Assembly: GCF_900172215.1 (NCBI RefSeq)
Contig: NZ_FWFP01000008.1
Location: forward strand, 62,001-126,000
Length of the DNA stretch: 64,000 bases
Direction: 5' to 3'
DNA from: Ruegeria meonggei
GTDB taxonomy: Bacteria > Pseudomonadota > Alphaproteobacteria > Rhodobacterales > Rhodobacteraceae
Positions 1-6,798 of this stretch are shown piece by piece. The notes beneath the pieces are model-generated. The model was given only the letters and a program-made list of their open reading frames with translations. It was not told the origin of the DNA and did no database searches. A program made the position numbers and the translations under genes. Every line of letters starts with the position of its first letter. Within the stretch, counting starts at the first letter, position 1.

Positions 1-375
1 ACCAAGCCGACCATCCAGTCGATCCGCGAGCGGACGCATTGGAACATTTCCAACATGCAGCCGATCGATCCCGTTGCCTTGGGCCTGTGTAAACAGTCCG
101 AGCTGGACGCGATCGTACAAAAGGCCGCCGCCAAGAAAGCCGCTGAAGGTGGTGTGATGTCTGATGACGAACGCCGCAAACTGGTCTCGACCGAGCAGTC
201 GCTGGAAATGGACGCCGCCCCCAAGATCCCGACCGCGATTGAGGGTCTGGAGACCTTCTCGCTGTCTGATGAGCCCAGCGAAGAGAAAGAAGAGCCCATC
301 GTGGACGCCGACAGCTTCTTCAACCTGCCCAAAGGCGGAGCCGAGGATGAAGACGAAGACGAAACGCGCCCATAA
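1..375 (+). CDS. trcR: Cell cycle transcriptional regulator TrcR (DUF1013), C-terminal part
   Basis: The reading frame is open from base 1, so the gene begins left of the window and only the last 124 residues are seen. The first visible residues (TKPTIQSIRERTHWN) and the following stretch up to the Ala/Lys-rich segment match my memory of DUF1013 proteins, conserved in alphaproteobacteria and named TrcR in Sinorhizobium as a cell-cycle-linked regulator. The C-terminal third is very acidic (Glu/Asp-rich) and probably disordered. A rho-independent terminator follows directly. Family identification is fairly secure; the function in this organism is inferred from the family. Confidence 0.8.
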   Translation, partial: TKPTIQSIRERTHWNISNMQPIDPVALGLCKQSELDAIVQKAAAKKAAEGGVMSDDERRKLVSTEQSLEMDAAPKIPTAIEGLETFSLSDEPSEEKEEPIVDADSFFNLPKGGAEDEDEDETRP

Positions 376-386
376 CGCTGGCATTG

Positions 387-415
387 CCTCGGTCTGATCA
401 GGCCGGGGCCTTTTC
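387..415 (+). terminator. Rho-independent terminator after trcR
   Basis: An 8-bp stem (387-394 with 401-408, including G-U pairs in the RNA) closes on a 6-base loop and is followed by CC and a short T-run. It lies 11 bases after the trcR stop codon. Confidence 0.55.
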
Positions 416-427
416 TATGAGACACCT

Positions 428-817
428 ATGTTGAACGTTCTGTCCAAAATCTTTGGTCCGCACCGCGCCGTTTCGATCTATGCCTTTGTGAAAACCTGGG
501 GCCTGTCCGTGGTGGGCGGCGTTGGGGTGATCGTGGTTGCGGCCGCTTTGCTGCTGCTCAACGACAGTGGCGAGCACGAGCATGACTCGTTCATGACCGT
601 TGCGGTCCTGTCGTCGACCGCGATCAACGGTGACCTCAAGAACGGCGTCATCGCGTCGGTGCGGCTACCAGATGGTTCGGCCACATCGATCACTTCGACC
701 GAGGCCACCGTTTCGCAAACCGTCGGCACCAGCGCCTGTATCGAAAAACGCGTTTTTGTGGAAAGTGGCGAAGCCAGGTATCGCTTCAAACTGCCGCGCC
801 ATTGCGAAGCAAGCTAA
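428..817 (+). CDS. Hypothetical single-pass membrane protein
   Basis: This 129-residue protein has a basic N-terminus, one strong hydrophobic segment at about residues 24-44, and then a polar domain of about 80 residues that would sit in the periplasm by the positive-inside rule. The domain has two cysteines (in SACIEK and RHCEAS), which could form a disulfide. I do not recognise a family. It stands between two terminators and so appears to be its own transcription unit. No strong ribosome-binding site is visible. The ATG at 428 is the first in-frame start after the trcR terminator. Confidence 0.6.
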   Translation: MLNVLSKIFGPHRAVSIYAFVKTWGLSVVGGVGVIVVAAALLLLNDSGEHEHDSFMTVAVLSSTAINGDLKNGVIASVRLPDGSATSITSTEATVSQTVGTSACIEKRVFVESGEARYRFKLPRHCEAS

Positions 818-825
818 CAAGCAAA

Positions 826-856
826 ACCGCCCGATGGTCACACCGGGCGGTTTTTC
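826..856. terminator. Bidirectional terminator
   Basis: A perfect 8-bp stem (826-833 with 844-851) has a T-run on the right side and an A-run on the left, so it can end both the rightward gene stopping at 817 and the leftward permease gene stopping at 859. Confidence 0.8.
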
Positions 857-858
857 AT

Positions 859-1890
859 TCAGATCATTTGAAACAGGATGCCTGAAATAATGGCACCTGT
901 AATCCCCAGCCCCAGATAGGTCGCAAAGACCCGTGGTTTGACCAGCGACCAGACTGCCGCCATGGCCGGGATGGAACTGACGGCGCCAGCGATCATGAAG
1001 GACATCGCAGCCCCGGCGCTCATCCCTTGTTCGGTCAATCCAGCCAAAAGCGGTGGCGCGACGTACGAGTTCAGGTATGCAGGCATTCCAACCAGTGCAG
1101 CGATCACGATGGGCACAATACCTTCGCCTCCGACCACGCGGGCAATCAGATCAGCCGGGACATAGCTGACCAACAGCGCCTCAAGCACATAGGCCAGTGC
1201 CAGCCATTTCAGCAGAAACAGACCGTTCTGGGCGAATTCGGCCCGGAACCGTGTGCGGCGCTCCGGCTCTTGCCAGAACTTCCAAACAGGTTTGTCGTCC
1301 TGCTTAGGGCCACAGCCGCAGCAGCTGGCGGGCTTGTATTCGCGCAGCGGCTGCGCAAATGCGCCGCCGCGCATCAAGGCCCGCACGGTGAACCCGCCAA
1401 ACAGGCCCAAAGCCACGGCCGCAATCGCCTTGCCGATGGCAAAGGGCCAGCCCAACGCGCCCGCTGTGATCAGCAAGGTCGGCGGATCGATCAAAGGCGA
1501 GCTCAGCCAAAACGCCATTACTGCGGACAGTGGCGCGCCCAGCGCCAGCAATCCTGCGATGAACGGAATGACTTCGCAGGAACAGAATGGAGCCAACCCG
1601 CCAAACAGCGCCGCCAGCAGGATCATCCGCGTCTCGCGGCCCTCAAAGGCGCGGGCAACCATGACCTCGGCCCCGGTGGCCTTGAGGTAGGACAAAAGAA
1701 GAACGGCAAACAGGATGTACTGCCCGGTATGAGCCAATGCTTTGCCAGCAAAGATCACCACCTCGCCCCAGTTTCCGGGATCCAGAATGGCAACGGCGAC
1801 CAGCATAGCCACAATCACCGCCCAAGGTGTCTTGATCAGGTCAAGCGCGGCCTTGGCCGAAACTTTCGGGTTTTGCGTCAGATCAGCCAT
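859..1890 (-). CDS. UPF0718/DUF318-family permease (ArsP-like)
   Basis: This is a 343-residue polytopic protein with roughly eight hydrophobic segments in two homologous halves around a polar cytoplasmic loop. It belongs to the DUF318/UPF0718 permeases, the family of the organoarsenical efflux protein ArsP. Visible landmarks are the conserved CSC motif (C103, C105, in FCSCEVIP), the SSPLIDPPT segment, and an unusual Cys cluster in the loop (C190, C191, C193, in SCCGCGP). The ATG at 1890 overlaps the end of the upstream arsR-type gene by eight bases, so the two are translationally coupled. The substrate is unknown. TauR-like sites upstream of the operon raise the possibility of a role in sulfonate or sulfite metabolism rather than arsenic. 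Confidence 0.8.
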   Translation of the reverse strand: MADLTQNPKVSAKAALDLIKTPWAVIVAMLVAVAILDPGNWGEVVIFAGKALAHTGQYILFAVLLLSYLKATGAEVMVARAFEGRETRMILLAALFGGLAPFCSCEVIPFIAGLLALGAPLSAVMAFWLSSPLIDPPTLLITAGALGWPFAIGKAIAAVALGLFGGFTVRALMRGGAFAQPLREYKPASCCGCGPKQDDKPVWKFWQEPERRTRFRAEFAQNGLFLLKWLALAYVLEALLVSYVPADLIARVVGGEGIVPIVIAALVGMPAYLNSYVAPPLLAGLTEQGMSAGAAMSFMIAGAVSSIPAMAAVWSLVKPRVFATYLGLGITGAIISGILFQMI

Positions 1891-2191
1891 CGTTTGCCGC
1901 CTTTCCAACCTCATCCGCGCAACATTCGCTGAGGATGAACTCTGCCAGGGTCCGCAATTCGCCGTAACTGGCGCGATTGATTGTGCTGCGCCCGATTTTC
2001 TCTTGTACGACCACGCCACCTGCCGCCAGAAATCGCAGGTGATGGGCCAGGGTCGACGGGGCGATGCCCGTCCGCTCTTGGATGTCACCAACGGTCAGAC
2101 CGCCCTCACCGGCGCGGACCAGTGTCTTCAGAACCTTCAGCCGCGCCTCAGAACCCATGGCCGAGAATCCAGCTGCTGCTGTTTCCCACAT
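1883..2191 (-). CDS. ArsR-family winged-helix transcriptional regulator
   Basis: The 102-residue protein has the ArsR/SmtB layout: helix 1-2 (residues 8-30), recognition region around residues 35-58 (GDIQERTGIAPSTLAHHLRFL), and a beta wing after it. The classic ArsR metal box ELCVCDL is absent. A vicinal Cys pair (C90, C91) near the C-terminus could sense thiols or a metalloid, which is inference. It is the first gene of a leftward operon with the permease. Its probable operator is the perfect palindrome at 2228-2241. It most likely represses the operon and releases it on binding a ligand. Confidence 0.85.
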   Translation of the reverse strand: MWETAAAGFSAMGSEARLKVLKTLVRAGEGGLTVGDIQERTGIAPSTLAHHLRFLAAGGVVVQEKIGRSTINRASYGELRTLAEFILSECCADEVGKAANDG

Positions 2192-2227
2192 CTTGCTTAC
2201 TCCATTAAACTAGATTTATAGTTACTT

Positions 2228-2241
2228 AATTTTATAAAATT
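2228..2241. promoter_or_regulatory. Perfect AT palindrome, candidate ArsR operator
   Basis: AATTTTATAAAATT is a perfect 14-bp palindrome 37 bases upstream of the arsR-type start. Its position downstream of a TTGACG-like -35 (leftward strand, near 2247-2252) fits a repressor operator overlapping the promoter. Confidence 0.45.
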
Positions 2242-2280
2242 CTTCCGTCAACCGGCAGGGCGTATATTTTTGGCGAAAGT

Positions 2281-2312
2281 GTAAGTCCAGATTGCTCAAC
2301 CTATAAGTCCAC
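2281..2312 (-). promoter_or_regulatory. TauR-like direct repeats between arsR and tauR
   Basis: Read leftward, two half-sites occur: GTGGACTTAT (2312-2303) and CTGGACTTAC (2290-2281), spaced 22 bp start to start. They match 8 and 9 of 10 positions of CTGGACYTAA, the TauR half-site I recall from Rhodobacter capsulatus. They end 13 bp before the tauR start codon, suiting autorepression, and lie 121 and 99 bp upstream of the arsR-type start, suiting activation of the leftward operon. Confidence 0.6.
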
Positions 2313-2325
2313 TCTATAAGGCCCT

Positions 2326-3786
2326 ATGGGAATATCGGTCGACACCTTCTTTCTGGAACTTAACGGTCAGGGCACGCTGCAGGCACAGATCCAGCAGATG
2401 ATTGCCGAGGGCATTCTGTCCGGCAGATTCCATGTCGGGGAAAAACTGCCCTCGTCGCGCAAACTGGCCGCACATCTGGGGGTCAGTCGGATCACCGTCA
2501 CGCTGGCCTATACCGAACTGCTGGCCAATGATTACCTGACAGCAAAGGGCCGGTCCGGCTATTACGTATCGCAAAATGCGCCGGTCCCGCCGAAATACTC
2601 GCCGGTTCCGCGCGGCACAGAAACCGTGGATTGGGACAAAACACTGGCGCGCCGTTTCTCGGACGGGGACGTTCTGCCCAAACCCAGCAACTGGCGGGAC
2701 TATCGTTACCCGTTCATCTATGGCCAGGCCGACCGGACCCTGTTCGATCATGCCAATTGGCGGCTGTGCGCAGTGCGCGCGCTGGGGCACAAGGATTTCG
2801 AATCCCTGACCGCCGATTACGTGGATCAGGACGATCCCCTTCTGATCGAGTTCATCGCCCGGCATACCCTGCCCCGCCGTGGCATCGCCGCCCGCCCCGA
2901 AGAGATTCTGATCACGCTGGGGGCACAAAATGCGCTTTGGCTGGCCTCGCGCATTTTACTGACCCACAACCGCAATGCCGTGATCGAGGACCCCTGTTAC
3001 TATGCATTGCGGAGCCTTCTGGATCACTGGGACTGCACTGTAACCCCGCTCAGCGTGGATCGGGACGGTTTGCCGCCCGAAGCGCTGCCGGATCAGACCG
3101 ACGTCATTTTCACCACCCCCAGCCACCAAAGCCCGACGACCGCAACCATGCCCGTCAATCGCCGCTCCCACCTGCTGGAGCGCGCCAAAGAGTTGGACGC
3201 CATGGTGGTCGAGGATGACTATGAATTTGAAATGGCGTTTCTGGGTGCGCCATCCCCCGCGCTGAAATCCATGGACCGGGACGGGCGCGTCGTCTATGTC
3301 GGCAGCTTTTCGAAATCGCTGTTTCCCGGATTGCGCCTTGGCTACATGGTCGGGTCCGAACCCTTTATCCGCGAGGCGCGGGCGCTGCGGTCGCTGGTGC
3401 TGCGCCACCCGCCGGGGCACATTCAGCGCACCGCAGCCTATTTCCTGTCGTTGGGCCATTACGACGCGCAAATCCGGCGGATGTCCAAAACACTGGCAAA
3501 GCGCCGCGATGCGATGGACACCGCCATTGCAGAACACGGGCTGACCGTTGCGGGGCGTGGTGTACTGGGCGGTTCATCCATGTGGATGTCCGCTCCTGAC
3601 CATGTCGACATGACACGGCTTGCGCACAAACTGCAAAGTCAAAGCGTGCATATCGAACCCGGTGCTCCGTTCTTTTCTGGGCCTGAAAAACCGCAGAATT
3701 TCTATCGCCTCGGCTATTCGTCCATCGCAGCTGAGCGGATTGCGCCAGGTGTGAAGTTAATTGCGGACGCCATTCGCACCTCTTAG
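2326..3786 (+). CDS. tauR: MocR-type (GntR/aminotransferase) regulator TauR
   Basis: TauR controls taurine/sulfonate utilisation genes. The 486-residue protein has an N-terminal GntR winged helix (about residues 15-80; SSRKLAAHLGVSRITVTLAYTEL) joined to a type I aminotransferase-fold domain. The PLP-lysine is K330 in the SFSKSLFPGLRLGY motif. Length and architecture are typical of the MocR subfamily. The gene lies directly upstream of xsc in the same direction, as in Rhodobacter capsulatus and Ruegeria. The ATG at 2326 is preceded by an AAGG ribosome-binding site. TauR-like repeats lie just upstream of its start and between tauR and xsc, so autoregulation and control of xsc are both expected. 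Confidence 0.9.
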   Translation: MGISVDTFFLELNGQGTLQAQIQQMIAEGILSGRFHVGEKLPSSRKLAAHLGVSRITVTLAYTELLANDYLTAKGRSGYYVSQNAPVPPKYSPVPRGTETVDWDKTLARRFSDGDVLPKPSNWRDYRYPFIYGQADRTLFDHANWRLCAVRALGHKDFESLTADYVDQDDPLLIEFIARHTLPRRGIAARPEEILITLGAQNALWLASRILLTHNRNAVIEDPCYYALRSLLDHWDCTVTPLSVDRDGLPPEALPDQTDVIFTTPSHQSPTTATMPVNRRSHLLERAKELDAMVVEDDYEFEMAFLGAPSPALKSMDRDGRVVYVGSFSKSLFPGLRLGYMVGSEPFIREARALRSLVLRHPPGHIQRTAAYFLSLGHYDAQIRRMSKTLAKRRDAMDTAIAEHGLTVAGRGVLGGSSMWMSAPDHVDMTRLAHKLQSQSVHIEPGAPFFSGPEKPQNFYRLGYSSIAAERIAPGVKLIADAIRTS

Positions 3787-3793
3787 CGCGACA

Positions 3794-3826
3794 CTGGACC
3801 TAAACCGCCGCACGTTCTGGCCCTAA
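3794..3826 (+). promoter_or_regulatory. TauR binding site upstream of xsc
   Basis: Two direct repeats, CTGGACCTAA (3794-3803) and CTGGCCCTAA (3817-3826), are spaced 23 bp apart. The first is a full match and the second 9/10 to CTGGACYTAA. They lie 119 and 96 bp upstream of the xsc start, an activator-like position. A third partial copy, CTGGACTGA, occurs at 3865-3873. Confidence 0.75.
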
Positions 3827-3912
3827 CGCCGCCCTGCCCCATGGGTCAAAACCATATCCAAGGGCTGGACTGATTATCCGGCTGCAACCCCTTTTGCGCG
3901 GAGAATACTCAG

Positions 3913-5691
3913 ATGAAAATGACCACTGAAGAGGCCTTTGTTAAGGTTCTGCAATCGCACGGGATCGAACATGCATTCGGGATCATCGGTTCGGCGATGA
4001 TGCCGATCTCGGATATTTTTGGAAAAGCTGGCATTACTTTCTGGGATTGCGCGCATGAAGGCTCGGGCGGGATGATGGCCGACGGATACACACGCGCCAC
4101 CGGCAAAATGTCGATGATGATCGCGCAGAACGGCCCCGGGATCACCAACTTTGTCACCGCCGTCAAAACCGCCTACTGGAACCACACCCCGCTGCTGCTG
4201 GTAACTCCGCAGGCCGCAAACAAGACCATGGGTCAGGGCGGGTTCCAGGAAATGGAACAGATGCGCATGTTTGCAGACTGCGTCTGCTATCAGGAAGAAG
4301 TGCGCGACCCCTCGCGGATGGCCGAAGTTCTGAGCCGCGTTATCACCAAGGCCAAGCGCGCCTCGGCACCGGCACAGATCAACGTGCCACGTGATTTCTT
4401 CACTCAGGTTGTCGATATCGAACTGCCTGCCGTGGTTGAATTTGAACTGCCTTCCGGCGGCACATCAGCCGTTACCGAAGCCGCCGCGCTGCTGTCGGAT
4501 GCCAAGAACCCTGTCATCCTGAACGGCGCGGGCACGGTTCTGTCCGCGGGCGGCATCGAAGCCTCGAAAGCACTGGCCGAGCGTCTGGACGCCCCGGTTT
4601 GTGTTGGCTACCAGCATAACGACGCCTTCCCGGGCTCGCACCCGCTGTTTGCTGGCCCGTTGGGTTACAACGGCTCGAAAGCCGGTATGGAGCTGATCAA
4701 AGAAGCGGACGTGGTTTTGTGTCTCGGCACCCGCCTGAACCCGTTTTCGACCCTTCCTGGCTATGGCATGGAATACTGGCCAGCGAATGCAAAGATCATT
4801 CAGGTTGATATTAACCCCGATCGCATTGGCCTAACCAAGAAGGTATCTGTCGGTATCGTTGGCGACGCAGCCACTGTTGCAACCAGTATCCTGGCACAGC
4901 TGTCGGACACTGCAGGTGACGAAGGACGCGATGCACGCAAAGCGAAGATCGCGGAAACCAAGTCGCGCTGGGCGCAGGAACTGACGTCGATGGACCACGA
5001 GCAGGACGATCCGGGCACCACCTGGAATGAACGCGCCCGTTCCGCCAAACCTGATTGGATGAGCCCCCGCATGGCGTGGCGTGCGATCCAGCAGGCCCTG
5101 CCGAAAGAAGCGATCATCTCGTCTGACATTGGCAACAACTGCGCCATTGGCAACGCGTACCCGTCCTTCGAAGAAGGCCGCAAATACCTAGCCCCCGGTC
5201 TGTTCGGCCCCTGTGGTTATGGCCTGCCATCGGTGATTGGCGCCAAAATCGGTTGTCCGGATGTTCCGGTTGTCGGGTTCTCGGGTGACGGCGCCTTTGG
5301 TATTGCCGTAACCGAACTGACCGCCATCGGACGTGACGAATGGCCCGCTGTTACTCAGATCGTTTTCCGTAACTACCAGTGGGGTGCGGAAAAGCGGAAC
5401 TCGACCCTTTGGTTTGACGACAACTTCGTCGGAACCGAGCTGGACACTCAGGTATCGTACGCTGGTATCGCGCAGGCTTGTGGTTTGAAAGGTGTGGTCG
5501 CACGCACGCAAGACGAACTGACTGCAGCCCTGAATCAGGCCATTGAAGATCAGAAAAACGGTATCACCACTCTGATCGAAGCGATGATCAACCAGGAACT
5601 GGGCGAACCCTTCCGTCGCGATGCGATGAAAAAGCCGGTTGCGGTCGCTGGTATCTCGACCGACGACATGACCCCGCAGGCTGGGGCATAA
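3913..5691 (+). CDS. xsc: Sulfoacetaldehyde acetyltransferase
   Basis: Xsc (EC 2.3.3.15) is a thiamine-diphosphate enzyme that converts sulfoacetaldehyde and phosphate to acetyl phosphate and sulfite. It is the desulfonating step for taurine and several other C2 sulfonates. The 592-residue protein has the three-domain acetolactate-synthase fold: an N-terminal pyrimidine-binding domain (residues 1-165, with the HEGSGGMMADGYTRATGK segment), a central domain, and a C-terminal ThDP domain with the GDGAFG metal-binding motif. Length and N-terminus match the Xsc family rather than acetolactate synthase. A GGAGAA ribosome-binding site precedes ATG 3913. The downstream pta starts five bases after the stop, so the two are co-transcribed. 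Confidence 0.95.
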   Translation: MKMTTEEAFVKVLQSHGIEHAFGIIGSAMMPISDIFGKAGITFWDCAHEGSGGMMADGYTRATGKMSMMIAQNGPGITNFVTAVKTAYWNHTPLLLVTPQAANKTMGQGGFQEMEQMRMFADCVCYQEEVRDPSRMAEVLSRVITKAKRASAPAQINVPRDFFTQVVDIELPAVVEFELPSGGTSAVTEAAALLSDAKNPVILNGAGTVLSAGGIEASKALAERLDAPVCVGYQHNDAFPGSHPLFAGPLGYNGSKAGMELIKEADVVLCLGTRLNPFSTLPGYGMEYWPANAKIIQVDINPDRIGLTKKVSVGIVGDAATVATSILAQLSDTAGDEGRDARKAKIAETKSRWAQELTSMDHEQDDPGTTWNERARSAKPDWMSPRMAWRAIQQALPKEAIISSDIGNNCAIGNAYPSFEEGRKYLAPGLFGPCGYGLPSVIGAKIGCPDVPVVGFSGDGAFGIAVTELTAIGRDEWPAVTQIVFRNYQWGAEKRNSTLWFDDNFVGTELDTQVSYAGIAQACGLKGVVARTQDELTAALNQAIEDQKNGITTLIEAMINQELGEPFRRDAMKKPVAVAGISTDDMTPQAGA

Positions 5692-5696
5692 CCCGC

Positions 5697-6716
5697 GTGA
5701 AACCTCTGCGCGCCATTCTTGGCACGGCCTCCGCATCTGACAAAATCATCGCCCTGTCCGAGGGCGATGATCCACGTATTGTCGAAGGCGCGGTCATGGC
5801 CGTGAAAGAGGGTGTCGCGCAGATCGTTCTTGTGGGCAACTACGACAAGGTTTCGGCACTTCTTACGGCGCATTCGGGTTTCGACCCGAACCGGATTGAA
5901 ATCCACGACCCCGATTCCTCTCCTTTGCTGCCTCAGTTTGCAGCAGCCTTGCTTGAACGCCGCAAGCACAAAGGCATGACAATTGAGATGGCGCAGGAGC
6001 AAGTCAAAAACCGCCTGTTCTATGCCGCCTTGCTGGTCGAAGAAGGCATCGTCGATGGTACAGTTGGTGGCGCAGTCGAGACCACGTCGGACACGGTGCG
6101 TGCCGCGCTGCAGATCATTGGGACAGCACCAGATGCCGCAATGGTGTCCAGTTTCTTTCTGATGCTGTTTTGTCAGGATCACCACGACGTCAAAGGTGTA
6201 CGCGTCTTTGCGGATTGCGGCCTTGTGGTTGACCCGAATGCACAGGAAATGGCCGAAATCGCCCGCGCCTCTGCCGCGTCTTATACCGCGCTGACCGGAG
6301 ACACTGCGCGTGTCGCCATGCTGTCTTTCTCGACCTCGGGCAGCGCCGAGCACCCAAAGGTATCCAAGGTTGTAGAGGCCACGCAGATTGCCCGCGCGTC
6401 AGACCCAGATTTGTTGATAGATGGCGAATTGCAGTTCGACGCGGCATTTGTACCCGAGGTCGCGGCTAAAAAAGCCGTCGGTTCACCGCTTGAAGGGCAG
6501 GCGAATGTCTTTGTGTTCCCAAGCCTGAACGCCGGTAATCTGGGTTACAAAATCGCCCAACGCATCGGCGGCGTCGAAGCTATCGGGCCGGTTCTGCAGG
6601 GTTTGGCCAAACCTGCCAATGATTTGTCTCGCGGGTGTACGTCCGAAGATATCCTGCACATGATCGCCGTCACTGCAGTGCAGGCACAAACGCACGAAAC
6701 CGGAACAAAAAGCTAG
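5697..6716 (+). CDS. pta: Phosphate acetyltransferase
   Basis: Pta (EC 2.3.1.8) transfers the acetyl group of acetyl phosphate to CoA, feeding the Xsc product into central metabolism. The 339-residue protein is a stand-alone PTA_PTB domain, the short form found beside xsc in sulfonate-degrading bacteria, and lacks the N-terminal regulatory domains of the long enterobacterial enzyme. The frame begins with GTG at 5697, five bases after the xsc stop, with a GGGG stretch ten bases upstream as a weak ribosome-binding site. No TauR-like site or terminator separates it from xsc or from soeA 82 bp downstream, so the whole set may be read from the xsc promoter. Confidence 0.92.
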   Translation: MKPLRAILGTASASDKIIALSEGDDPRIVEGAVMAVKEGVAQIVLVGNYDKVSALLTAHSGFDPNRIEIHDPDSSPLLPQFAAALLERRKHKGMTIEMAQEQVKNRLFYAALLVEEGIVDGTVGGAVETTSDTVRAALQIIGTAPDAAMVSSFFLMLFCQDHHDVKGVRVFADCGLVVDPNAQEMAEIARASAASYTALTGDTARVAMLSFSTSGSAEHPKVSKVVEATQIARASDPDLLIDGELQFDAAFVPEVAAKKAVGSPLEGQANVFVFPSLNAGNLGYKIAQRIGGVEAIGPVLQGLAKPANDLSRGCTSEDILHMIAVTAVQAQTHETGTKS

Positions 6717-6798
6717 AAGAGCCAGGGTATCGCGAAAAAATGTTCCGATTTGCGCCCAGATGTGGAAATGATCGAACCAAAGGCCGACAGGGGAAAAG

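Noticed and set aside
1027-1932. A 301-codon rightward frame opposite the permease gene
   Set aside because: It is a shadow frame rich in Gln, His and Arg with no ribosome-binding site; the leftward permease has clear family motifs.
859-2191. Classical arsenic-resistance operon
   Set aside because: No arsenate reductase, ArsB/Acr3 or ArsH is nearby and the regulator lacks the ELCVCDL metal box.
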